Both the position numbers and the translations under genes were made by a program. DNA of 64,000 nt from an uncultured Eubacteriales bacterium (lineage in GTDB: Bacteria > Bacillota > Clostridia > Christensenellales > Aristaeellaceae), in assembly GCA_902793605.1 (NCBI GenBank), contig CADBEB010000005.1, positions 1 through 64,000 on the forward strand, given 5' to 3'. Within the stretch, counting starts at the first letter, position 1; each line of letters starts with the position of its first letter. Shown here in pieces: positions 9,060 to 16,932 of the stretch. The notes under the pieces were generated by a model, which saw only the letters and a program-made list of their open reading frames with translations, did not search any database and was not told where the DNA came from.

Positions 9060-10411
9060 AGAGGATTGAAAGATTCCTGTCCGTCCTGGTTGCAGCGGTC
9101 CTGTTGTGCTGCCTGTTTGCCCCGGCAAGCGCTGAGACTATCCAGGAATGCCACCGGGTGACCAGCACTGCAAAAGAGACAAAGCAGGACAACGGTTCCC
9201 GGGTAAAACTGTGGCAGCTGGAAACGGCCCATCCGGTTGTGTCGGAGGAAGTGAACAGCATTGCCGCGAAGTGGGCGGAGGAACTGTCTCCGGACCTGGA
9301 GAAAGCCCAGAACAGCGGCAAGAAGAACAGCCGTCTTGACGTGGAGATCCGGTACAGCCGGACAGGACTGCACTGGATGAGTTTCCTGATCCAGTCCAGG
9401 ACGACCTACCACCAGGAAGTGAAGGCTCAGCGTTTTACGACCCGGACGTATGATATGGAGACCGGGGAACGGATCCTGATGACGGACCTGTTCGACGACT
9501 CGGAGGAGATCTGGCAGCTGTTGAGCGACCGGGTGCGCCAGACGCTTACAGACTACTGGCCCGAGGAAGAACCTGATTCATCTGCTCTGGAAAAACTGTG
9601 CGGCCGGTCCGCCCTGGAAGAGGCGGAGTTCACGCTCCATGGCATGTCGCTCGTCCTGCATTATCCGGCGGATGTGCTCTATCCGGAGCATCATACCCTG
9701 ATGGAGGTCCCGTTCTACTATCCGGAAATCCGTTCACTGATGACGGAAGACGCGATGATGGAGACGGATAACCTGACCTACTATAAAACCTGCGCGTTGA
9801 CCTTTGACGACGGACCGAGTGCTTCAAAAAACACATCCAAAGTATTGGATTCGCTGATGGAGACCGGCGCGCGGGCGACTTTCTTCATAATCGGCAACCG
9901 GATCAAAGATTACCGGTGGTTCGTCCAGCGGGAGCATGATAACGGCCATGCCGTAGCCTCCCATAACTGGCATCACGGCAATGTGGTGAAATCCACGCCC
10001 GCGGCGCTGCGGGCTATGCCGAAAAAGGTCAACACGGCCATGATCAGGGCGATCGGTATCCCGGTCCGCTACGACCGCGTTCCAGGCGGACGGTATCCGC
10101 CCATGATCAAGGCGAAGGTCGGCTGGTCCTATATCCAGTGGAGCCTGGATACCTACGACTGGCGAGGAATCAAGACTGCTGAAGTCATGCAGAAGGTAAA
10201 GAAAAAACTCCACGACGGAGATATCATCCTCTGCCATGATACCAAGGACAATACACCGGAATCAGCCCGGCAGATCATTCATTACCTGGAAGAAGAAGGA
10301 TATATGCCGCTCACGATCGATGAGCTTTTTGCCAAGGACGGGGTGGAACTGCAGCCTGACACCGTGTACTTCCGCTGTGATCAGGGAGAAACAACCATCA
10401 GGAAAGATTAA
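9056..10411 (+). CDS. Exported polysaccharide deacetylase with N-terminal DUF3298-like region (PdaC-like)
   Basis: A 451-residue secreted NodB-family enzyme expected to remove acetyl groups from peptidoglycan or another N-acetylated glycan. Signal peptide: MKRIERFLSVLVAAVLLCCL, cleavage after ASA. Residues about 30-225 resemble the DUF4163/DUF3298 segment found ahead of the NodB domain in Bacillus PdaC. The NodB domain (about 240-435) has the catalytic TFDDG motif (Asp-Asp), a zinc-site motif SHNWHH, and the later motifs RVPGGRYPP and DGDIILCHDTKDNT. All metal ligands expected for activity are present. It is coupled to the upstream LRR gene and closed by a terminator that overlaps the end of the opposite-strand gene. 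Confidence 0.85.
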   Translation: MKRIERFLSVLVAAVLLCCLFAPASAETIQECHRVTSTAKETKQDNGSRVKLWQLETAHPVVSEEVNSIAAKWAEELSPDLEKAQNSGKKNSRLDVEIRYSRTGLHWMSFLIQSRTTYHQEVKAQRFTTRTYDMETGERILMTDLFDDSEEIWQLLSDRVRQTLTDYWPEEEPDSSALEKLCGRSALEEAEFTLHGMSLVLHYPADVLYPEHHTLMEVPFYYPEIRSLMTEDAMMETDNLTYYKTCALTFDDGPSASKNTSKVLDSLMETGARATFFIIGNRIKDYRWFVQREHDNGHAVASHNWHHGNVVKSTPAALRAMPKKVNTAMIRAIGIPVRYDRVPGGRYPPMIKAKVGWSYIQWSLDTYDWRGIKTAEVMQKVKKKLHDGDIILCHDTKDNTPESARQIIHYLEEEGYMPLTIDELFAKDGVELQPDTVYFRCDQGETTIRKD

Positions 10412-10477
10412 AACACGAGGGCTTTCCGATCGCCCTCACGCTCCTTCGGCAAAAATGATTTTTTGCATATTGAAACG

Positions 10478-10517
10478 ACAGGCATGCCGCTTTTATCAGC
10501 GCCGGCCTGTTTTTTTC
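10478..10517 (+). terminator. Terminator of the LRR-deacetylase operon
   Basis: ACAGGC (10478-10483) pairs with GCCTGT (10505-10510) around an interrupted inner stem, followed by a seven-T run. It overlaps the stop codon of the opposite-strand GGDEF gene. Confidence 0.6.
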
Positions 10518-12376
10518 TTTTCCTTGATCCCGTACATCAGTGAATCGGCAGCTTTGATACAGTCGTGGATGGGCCTGCGCTCCGCAGCATCGGACTTGAT
10601 CACGCCCAGGGAAAGCCCAAGACTGTAAGGCCTGCCGGCTGTCAGGTTATGTTTTTTGAACGCAGCCTGGATTTTTTCCGGAAGATCTTCGTTCCTCCCG
10701 CTGTCGATCAGGACAAACTCGTCTCCGCCATAGCGCATGATGAAGGCGTTTTCCGAACAGGAGGCCTGCAGGAGACCTGCGGTATCCTTCAGCGCCTGGT
10801 CGCCGATCTCGTGTCCGTATTTGTCGTTGATGGTCTTCATATTGTCCAGGTCGATAAAAAGGATCTGCACGGTCCCTTCGGCTGCCAGGAGGTTATCATA
10901 GTACTGCTGGCCAAAGCGGGAAAGCCCGAAACGATTGTACAGGCCGGTCAGCGCGTCGTGAACATAAAGGTTGTCCAGCGTGTCATTCAGGGTCTGGAGC
11001 AGGCACTTTTTGCGGACGTTTTCAAAAGCGATCTCCAGAAAGTTGAAGATGCTCTCGTGCAGGTTCAGCTTTGCGGCGGTGCAGATGCCGTTCAGCGCGA
11101 CGTAGCCGATGGAATAGGTGCTGTAATGCAGCGGATAGAAGATCAGGAAATGCTCCCTCTTCATGATGCTCTCCGGCAGCAGGTCAGCAGTCGGGAATAA
11201 TATGAAATCCGGATCGTTCCCGTCGGGATTTGGGAGCACCATGGCGTAGTCAAAGTGCCGGGCTCTGTCAGGCCACATGCTCTTGTCGAAGTTGTTGAAA
11301 TAGTATTCGTTGACACATGGATAAATGTTGTCGCAGCCGAAGATCTTCTTGTTCCGGCTGATGATCTGCATCAGATCACGCATATCGGAAGCCTCGAACA
11401 GGTCTTCCGCCATCTGGTCCTGCTGGATATAAAAACCCTGGAGGAACCGCGTCTGCTGGAAATACAGGTCCCGGATCTTGCTGCTTCGGGGCGCGTTGTG
11501 GCAACCGCAGGATTCGGAGCAGATCAGTTCAAAGTCGAAGGGGAAGGCTCTGCGTTCCTCCTCGCCCCGGATCATCTGCATCAGGACGTCTGCCGCATAG
11601 TAGTCCATGCGGGTGATATCGGCATGGACGGTAGTCAGGCGGGGACTGGAAAGCTCGGCACTGGTCAGGTTGTCAAAGCCGCAGATCACAACCTGGTCGG
11701 GAATGCGGATACCACCTTCCTGCAGGGTTGCCATCAGGCCGATGGCCATCTCGTCGTTAGCGCAGACAAAGGCATCGGGGAGCGGATACTTTTCCCGCAG
11801 CCACATTTTGCCGACGTTGACGCCATCGGAGGTGCGCCAGGTACAGCGGATCACCTCGACGTTTTCTTCGGGAATCCGGTTGTCCCTGCAGGCAGCCATG
11901 AATCCGTCCAGCCGCTGACGCCCTTCCGGACAGTCGTTGTCCATGATGCCGGTCAGATAGGTCAGGCGGCGGGCGCCGTGCTCGCGGATGATGTGCTCGG
12001 TCATGGCATACTGGGCTTTGGCGTTGTCGAAATAGATCAGGGAGCAACCCTTGAGTTCACAACCGATGGCAACGGCGGGGATCCCGGCAAGGGCGATTAT
12101 TCTTTCCACATCGGCCCGCGCCTTGCGCAGGACGATCTGGTTGCTCTGGACGATCACTCCGTCAAACTGCTTCAGGTCCGGCAGGCTGAAAATCGCATAC
12201 TCACTTTTGTCCTTATCGTTGCCCAGGTCTTTGCCGAAACAGTCGAAAACGCAGATCTGCACGTCGGAATGGTCTTCCGTATACTGCTTCAGCCCGTGGA
12301 AGGTTTTTTCCACGAGCTCATAGTTCCAGTCCACGGTCAGCAATGCGATCCTGTACAAATCCTTGGTTGTCTTCAT
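10496..12376 (-). CDS. Diguanylate cyclase with LacI-type periplasmic-binding-fold sensor
   Basis: A 626-residue cytoplasmic protein without signal peptide or membrane span. Residues about 8-290 match the ligand-binding core of LacI/GalR regulators (IPAVAIGCE, FVCANDEMAIGLM, VVICGFDNLTSAELSSP, LTTVHADI) but there is no helix-turn-helix. A middle region (about 300-460) of unknown type, possibly GAF-like, follows. The C-terminal GGDEF domain (about 465-620) has DALTGLYNRFGL and the intact active site RYGGDEF, so it should make c-di-GMP. The start at 12376 has AGGAAA upstream. The arrangement suggests that a small molecule, perhaps a sugar, controls c-di-GMP output directly in the cytoplasm. Confidence 0.87.
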   Translation of the reverse strand: MKTTKDLYRIALLTVDWNYELVEKTFHGLKQYTEDHSDVQICVFDCFGKDLGNDKDKSEYAIFSLPDLKQFDGVIVQSNQIVLRKARADVERIIALAGIPAVAIGCELKGCSLIYFDNAKAQYAMTEHIIREHGARRLTYLTGIMDNDCPEGRQRLDGFMAACRDNRIPEENVEVIRCTWRTSDGVNVGKMWLREKYPLPDAFVCANDEMAIGLMATLQEGGIRIPDQVVICGFDNLTSAELSSPRLTTVHADITRMDYYAADVLMQMIRGEEERRAFPFDFELICSESCGCHNAPRSSKIRDLYFQQTRFLQGFYIQQDQMAEDLFEASDMRDLMQIISRNKKIFGCDNIYPCVNEYYFNNFDKSMWPDRARHFDYAMVLPNPDGNDPDFILFPTADLLPESIMKREHFLIFYPLHYSTYSIGYVALNGICTAAKLNLHESIFNFLEIAFENVRKKCLLQTLNDTLDNLYVHDALTGLYNRFGLSRFGQQYYDNLLAAEGTVQILFIDLDNMKTINDKYGHEIGDQALKDTAGLLQASCSENAFIMRYGGDEFVLIDSGRNEDLPEKIQAAFKKHNLTAGRPYSLGLSLGVIKSDAAERRPIHDCIKAADSLMYGIKEKKKTGRR

Positions 12377-12425
12377 TGTTTTTTCCTATATGGTCATGCG
12401 CAGACATGGTTCAAACATCAAATCC

Positions 12426-12454
12426 ATTCTAATGTTTTTCTGATGTTTTGTCAA
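12426..12454 (-). promoter_or_regulatory. Promoter of the LacI-GGDEF gene
   Basis: On the minus strand a perfect TTGACA (12454-12449) and TAGAAT (12431-12426) are 17 bp apart, giving a leader of about 40 nt. Confidence 0.75.
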
Positions 12455-12509
12455 TCGCGTCTCAGCGGGTGAAAAGGCAGGTCCGGCTCTATGCAAAACA
12501 CGGGAATGA

Positions 12510-12518
12510 TGGTATAAT
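12510..12518 (+). promoter_or_regulatory. Extended -10 promoter of the DUF6273 gene
   Basis: TGG-TATAAT (TATAAT 12513-12518) is an extended -10 element; no good -35 is seen 16-18 bp upstream. Confidence 0.5.
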
Positions 12519-12575
12519 CTTAAGTTGAATCAATCTGCAGGCGGAAGGATCCTGCGGGCGGAAAGGTGACTTGGA

Positions 12576-13460
12576 ATGAAAGAAAAAAACAGAACAGCAG
12601 CGCAGGTTTTCAGAAGGCTTCCGGCCCTGCTGCTGGCAGCGATGTTCATGATGATGAGCGCCGCGACGGGTGAGAACGCTCTGCGCAGCTATACCAAGGA
12701 AGACGGCTATGTTTATCTGCGCCTGGGTCAATATCCGCAGACGGCGGACGGCGGGGTCGAGCCGATCCTCTGGCGGGTGCTGACGGTGGACGATGAAAAG
12801 GCTTATCTGCTCAGTGAGTACATCCTTTTCGCCCGGGCAATGCACACCAGCCGGAAGGAATACGAAAAGTTCGGCGGCGATTTTGCACAGACGGAGTTAT
12901 GCCAGTACCTGAACACGACCTTTGCGGAGGAGGCGTTCACGGAGGCGGATCTGTCCATGTTGCTGGAATGTGAGGACTTCGGTAAGGTTTTCCTGGTCAC
13001 CCGGGACGAGATGAAGGACAAGAAGATCGGCCTGAGCACGACGCTCGAGGGTTCCACAAATCCGAAGAAGATCGAGACAAATCCCGGCGTCCGCGCATGG
13101 GGGACCGAGTGGGCGATCAAAAACAACGGCTATCCGGAGAGCGAGTATCCGGATCCCAAGGCGAAGATCCGCAATGCGACGGATACGGCGAACATCACTG
13201 TCGGCGAGAAACGTCTCTACGTCTTCATGGCCAAGTACGGTGCCTGCAGCCCCTGGTGGGGACGGTCAGCAGCCAAGTCCCACGCGGATCAGGCGGTTTG
13301 CACCAAGGACGGCGGCCAGATCGGACGCATTGAAGTAGGCCGGGACAATGAAGGCGTCCGCCCGGCGCTGTACCTGGCGGAAGGAAGCTATGAGATCACC
13401 GGAGGGTCGGGAACGAAGGACGACCCGTTTGAGATCGCACCGGCAGGTGCCGCGGAATAA
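12576..13460 (+). CDS. Exported DUF6273 domain protein
   Basis: A 294-residue secreted protein. The ATG at 12576 follows AAAGGTGA. The signal peptide (hydrophobic residues about 15-31) is followed by one DUF6273 module with the family's opening YLRLGQYPQ, EPILWRVLTVDDEKAYLLSE, the ELCQYLNTTFAEEAF helix and the closing NEGVRPALYL. The fold is related to C-type lectin/FGE-like domains in exported clostridial proteins; no catalytic function is established. A second protein with the same module is encoded at 44097. It probably heads a transcript with the NAGPA-type and Lgt-like genes, as gaps are only 14 and 3 bp. Confidence 0.75.
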   Translation: MKEKNRTAAQVFRRLPALLLAAMFMMMSAATGENALRSYTKEDGYVYLRLGQYPQTADGGVEPILWRVLTVDDEKAYLLSEYILFARAMHTSRKEYEKFGGDFAQTELCQYLNTTFAEEAFTEADLSMLLECEDFGKVFLVTRDEMKDKKIGLSTTLEGSTNPKKIETNPGVRAWGTEWAIKNNGYPESEYPDPKAKIRNATDTANITVGEKRLYVFMAKYGACSPWWGRSAAKSHADQAVCTKDGGQIGRIEVGRDNEGVRPALYLAEGSYEITGGSGTKDDPFEIAPAGAAE

Positions 13461-13474
13461 AGGAGGAGACCTGT

Positions 13475-14449
13475 ATGAATCGGAATACTGTTCGCTGGAT
13501 CGTTGCAGTGCTGATGCTTCTGGCCCTGGCCTTCGGGCTGAGTTGTCCTTCCATCGTCGAGGCGGAAGGTGCGAAGCTGCCCTTGGATTTTACCGTGGGC
13601 GGCAGCAAGACGGACAAGACTGACTGGGAATACGACGGCAAAATTCCCGTCGGGTACAAGGACGACACGATTGAGGTTACCTCGGAGAAGGGCTCGGTTG
13701 TCCTTCCTGCGGAAAGCAAGCGCAAAAAGAATGTCAAGCACGAGACCTGGGTAGTCCGCATCAAGATTAAGGACGCGTCCCAGCTGCGCACGGCTGTGAG
13801 CAAGGACACTTACAAAGGTCGCGGACAGGCCAGTGCCGAAGATATTGCTAAGAGCAAGAACGCCGTCGCAGCTATGAACGGCGACTTCTTCAAATACGAA
13901 AATGACGTGGGTTATGTGGTGCGCCAGGGCGAACTGGTCCGGGATGCATCGGATAACACGCGGGTTGTTTTCGACATGCTGCTCGTGGACAGCGAGGGGG
14001 ATTTCCATGTGATACCATCCGCCGACACAGCGAAGGTAGAGGCGTTCACGGAGGAAACCCTGACACCGGAAGGCAGGACGGTCCTGGACACTTTCAACCT
14101 CGGACCGGCGCTGATCCTGGACGGTGAAAAGCAGGATATCGCTTCTTCCGAAGCCGCGAAGCAGGGGAAATACCAGTGGAAATATCCCCAGCAGCGGATC
14201 GCGCTGGTGCAGACCGGGACGCTGGAATATGCGATTGTGGAAGTATACGGCAAGACTGACGGTACCGCAGGCATGACGCTGGAAGAGTTTACTGATTTAA
14301 TACTGGAAAAGTGCCCGGATGCCATCACAGCCTACAACTTTGACGGTGGCGGATCCACCAACCTGATGCTGAACGGGAAGAAGATCCACAAGACGCCCGG
14401 CCTCCGTGAGATCACGGACATCATCTACTTTGCGTCTGCCAAGGAGTAA
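13475..14449 (+). CDS. Exported phosphodiester glycosidase (NAGPA/DUF2233 family)
   Basis: A 324-residue secreted protein. ATG 13475 has AGGAGG upstream; the signal peptide runs to about residue 30 (VEAEG). The NAGPA-type domain (about 75-322) is recognised by AAMNGDFFKYEN, the FNLGPALILDGE strand, QRIALVQTG, and the diagnostic AYNFDGGGSTNLMLNG near the C-terminus. The family includes the lysosomal enzyme that uncovers mannose 6-phosphate and bacterial enzymes acting on phosphodiester-linked sugars, for example in wall teichoic acid or exopolysaccharide. The substrate is not predictable. It lies between the DUF6273 gene and an Lgt-like gene in one apparent operon. Confidence 0.82.
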   Translation: MNRNTVRWIVAVLMLLALAFGLSCPSIVEAEGAKLPLDFTVGGSKTDKTDWEYDGKIPVGYKDDTIEVTSEKGSVVLPAESKRKKNVKHETWVVRIKIKDASQLRTAVSKDTYKGRGQASAEDIAKSKNAVAAMNGDFFKYENDVGYVVRQGELVRDASDNTRVVFDMLLVDSEGDFHVIPSADTAKVEAFTEETLTPEGRTVLDTFNLGPALILDGEKQDIASSEAAKQGKYQWKYPQQRIALVQTGTLEYAIVEVYGKTDGTAGMTLEEFTDLILEKCPDAITAYNFDGGGSTNLMLNGKKIHKTPGLREITDIIYFASAKE

Positions 14450-14452
14450 CGT

Positions 14453-15517
14453 ATGGAACCGATCAGACTGGGGTCCCTGACCCTGTACCCCTTCGGGCTG
14501 CTGTTCGCACTGTTTGCTCTTGGGGCGCTTGTGCTCATCGCGCGCAGCATGAACAAAGCCGGCCTGAAGAAGGAAACGGCAAGCTGGTTTGCCGTGCTGT
14601 CCGTTCCGCTGTGCTTCATATTTGCACATCTCGGTTATTGCGTGTTTATCGTTGACCAGATGATCGGGAACGAGGACTTCGGGATGCTCATCCGCGTGCG
14701 CGAGGGCGGTTTCCTGCTGTGGGGGGCGATCGCCGGTGGGCTTCTGGCCGCGCTGATTACAGGCAAGCTGACCGGCCAGCCGGCCGGTCGGATTGCGGAT
14801 ACAACGATCGTAGCGACTTGTTTGCTGATCGCGGCGGGGCGGATTCTCTGCGGTCTGTTGTTCAAGGACCAGGGGATCGGCATGTCGATCGAAGCCTGGT
14901 TCAACACGGACTGGCTGGATCCGGAAGAGGCGGACTATGCCAACCGCTTCAGCCTCTTTGCGCTGGAGGATTACAGCTTTTTTGAGCGCTTTCCCTTTGC
15001 AGTGAAGAATTTCTATGGGGAATGGTGCTGGGCAGTTTTTGTTCCGGAAGCTGTCTGGGCTTGTGTGATGGCGCTGATTATTTCCCGCACGAAGGCGAAG
15101 GATGGAGGAAAGACTGTCCGCTTCCTGATCCTCTATTCCTGTGCCCAGATCGTGCTGGAGGCCATGCTGCGCGGCGAGGTGCTGCACCTGCCATGGCTGG
15201 GCTTTGTCCGGGCTAACCAGGTGCTCTGTGCGATTGCGCTGGTGACGGTGATCATCGTCTGCCTCAGGCGCCTGAAAAAGAAAGAACGCGGAAAAGAGGC
15301 TCTGATCTGCTTTGCACAGGTGATCCCTGCGATCGGGATCGTGGTCGCGATGGAGTTTGCGGCACTGGAAAAGAAAATTTCCATGATCGAGGCCTGGCCG
15401 GCGGACGTCTGCTTCCTGATCATGGGGCTGGCCTGCCTGTGGATGGGGCTGGCTGTGCACAGGCTCTGGAAAAAGGCTTATGCTTTACATGCCGGGGATA
15501 CTTTGGTAGAATCATAA
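14453..15517 (+). CDS. Lgt-like polytopic membrane protein, signature diverged
   Basis: A 354-residue membrane protein with about seven to eight hydrophobic spans. The opening LTLYPFGLLFALFALGALVLI and the segment GGFLLWGAIAGGLLAALI resemble prolipoprotein diacylglyceryl transferase (Lgt), which adds diacylglycerol to lipobox cysteines. However the usual Lgt signature around the catalytic arginine and the NF.N.E motif is replaced by AAGRILCGLLF, and the length exceeds the usual 260-290. It may be a divergent Lgt, a paralog with another acyl/lipid role, or inactive. Its 3' end contains the promoter of the rnf operon. Confidence is moderate for the family and low for the activity. Confidence 0.5.
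   Translation: MEPIRLGSLTLYPFGLLFALFALGALVLIARSMNKAGLKKETASWFAVLSVPLCFIFAHLGYCVFIVDQMIGNEDFGMLIRVREGGFLLWGAIAGGLLAALITGKLTGQPAGRIADTTIVATCLLIAAGRILCGLLFKDQGIGMSIEAWFNTDWLDPEEADYANRFSLFALEDYSFFERFPFAVKNFYGEWCWAVFVPEAVWACVMALIISRTKAKDGGKTVRFLILYSCAQIVLEAMLRGEVLHLPWLGFVRANQVLCAIALVTVIIVCLRRLKKKERGKEALICFAQVIPAIGIVVAMEFAALEKKISMIEAWPADVCFLIMGLACLWMGLAVHRLWKKAYALHAGDTLVES
15484..15512 (+). promoter_or_regulatory. Promoter of the rnf-nrfA-res operon
   Basis: TTTACA (15484-15489) and TAGAAT (15507-15512) are spaced by 17 bp inside the last codons of the Lgt-like gene. The transcript would start near 15519, immediately after that gene's stop, with a leader of about 64 nt. Confidence 0.6.
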
Positions 15518-15582
15518 ACGGGACAAAAGGGTTAAAAACTGCATAAGGACCACAAATAAAGCGTGAAAGGAGTCGTCCAGCA

Positions 15583-16932
15583 GTGAAAAATACATTTCGC
15601 GGCGGTGTACATCCCGAAGGGCACAAGGAACTGAGCCGGGAAAGCCGTCTGCGTCTCTTCGATCCGAAGGGAGAAATGGTTTTCCCGCTCAGTCAGCACA
15701 TCGGCAAACCGGCCAAACCGGTGGTAAAGAAGAATGATGAGGTGAAGGTAGGCCAGCTGCTTGCAGAAGCGGATGGTTTTATCTCGGCGCCGATCCATTC
15801 CAGCTGCTCCGGTACGGTCAAGGGGATCGAGAAGCGCCGGGTGATTGGCGGTTCGCTGGCGGACTGCATCGTGATCAGCAACGACGGGCAGTTTACCCCG
15901 TATGCGGACTATACGCAGCGGGAAGACGCGTCCAGCCTCTCCAACCAGGAAATTATCAACCGCGTCCAGACGGCGGGTGTGGTCGGCCTGGGCGGTGCGG
16001 GGTTCCCGACCTATGTCAAGCTGCAGCCGAAAAATCCGGATGCGATTGAATATGTGATTGCCAACGGCGCAGAGTGCGAACCATACCTGACCTGCAATGA
16101 CCAACTGATGCGGATCCATTCCAATGAGATCGTCGAAGGCCTGGAGCTGGTGCTGCGCCTCTTCCCGACGGCAAAGGGCGTGATCTGCATCGAAGACAAC
16201 AAGCCTGAAGCGATTGAGGCCATGGCGCGGGCGGCTTCGGGAAAGCCCCGGATTTCCGTGAAGACGATGGTGACAAAATACCCGCAGGGCGGTGAGCGCA
16301 GCCTGATCCAGGCGGTCGCCGGCGTGGATTTTCCCACGGCCCAGCTGCCGGCGGATGTCGGCTGCATCGTGCAGAATGTCGGCACCCTGTATGCCATCCA
16401 GCGGGCGGTGCTCTACAATGAGCCCCTGTTCAGCCAGTGCTTTACGATCACGGGTGAAGCAGTGGCCAATCCCGGGAATTATATCGTCCGGGTCGGAACG
16501 AGCTTTGCTGAGCTGCTGGAGGAAGCCGGCGGCCTGAAGGACGGCGCGGAAATAAAGAAGGCGCTGGCCGGCGGGCCGATGATGGGCGTCGCTCTCGGCA
16601 CCCTGGAGATCCCGATCCAGAAGCAGTCGAACGGCCTGACCGTCCTCGCGGAGGATCCGGTGGAGGCGGCGGAAGCCATCATGACCAGTTGCCTGCGCTG
16701 TGGCCGCTGCACCACGGTGTGCCCGCTGGGCCTCACGCCCCAGTTGATGTGCGATGCGGCGGAAGCTGGTAACCTGGAACGCTTTGAAAAGAAACTGTAT
16801 GGGATGGACTGCATCCAGTGCGGCAGCTGTACCTTTGCCTGCCCGGCCAAGCGGCCGCTGACACCTGTGTTCAAGCAGGCCAAGGCAGAGATCCTTGAGA
16901 ACAGGAAACGGGAAGGAGGCGGTCAGAAATGA
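15583..16932 (+). CDS. rnfC: Rnf complex subunit C
   Basis: A 449-residue peripheral subunit of the ferredoxin:NAD oxidoreductase, cytoplasmic side, expected to bind FMN and NADH. The GTG at 15583 has AAAGGAG upstream. The glycine-rich segment VGLGGAGFPTYVKL (FMN-binding region) and the NGAECEPYLTCND motif are typical of RnfC/NqrF-like SLBB proteins. Two C-terminal 4Fe-4S motifs follow: CLRCGRCTTVCPLG and CIQCGSCTFACPAK. It is first in the order C-D/G-E-A-B, the usual order in Clostridia, and overlaps the next gene by four bases (ATGA). Confidence 0.95.
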   Translation: MKNTFRGGVHPEGHKELSRESRLRLFDPKGEMVFPLSQHIGKPAKPVVKKNDEVKVGQLLAEADGFISAPIHSSCSGTVKGIEKRRVIGGSLADCIVISNDGQFTPYADYTQREDASSLSNQEIINRVQTAGVVGLGGAGFPTYVKLQPKNPDAIEYVIANGAECEPYLTCNDQLMRIHSNEIVEGLELVLRLFPTAKGVICIEDNKPEAIEAMARAASGKPRISVKTMVTKYPQGGERSLIQAVAGVDFPTAQLPADVGCIVQNVGTLYAIQRAVLYNEPLFSQCFTITGEAVANPGNYIVRVGTSFAELLEEAGGLKDGAEIKKALAGGPMMGVALGTLEIPIQKQSNGLTVLAEDPVEAAEAIMTSCLRCGRCTTVCPLGLTPQLMCDAAEAGNLERFEKKLYGMDCIQCGSCTFACPAKRPLTPVFKQAKAEILENRKREGGGQK

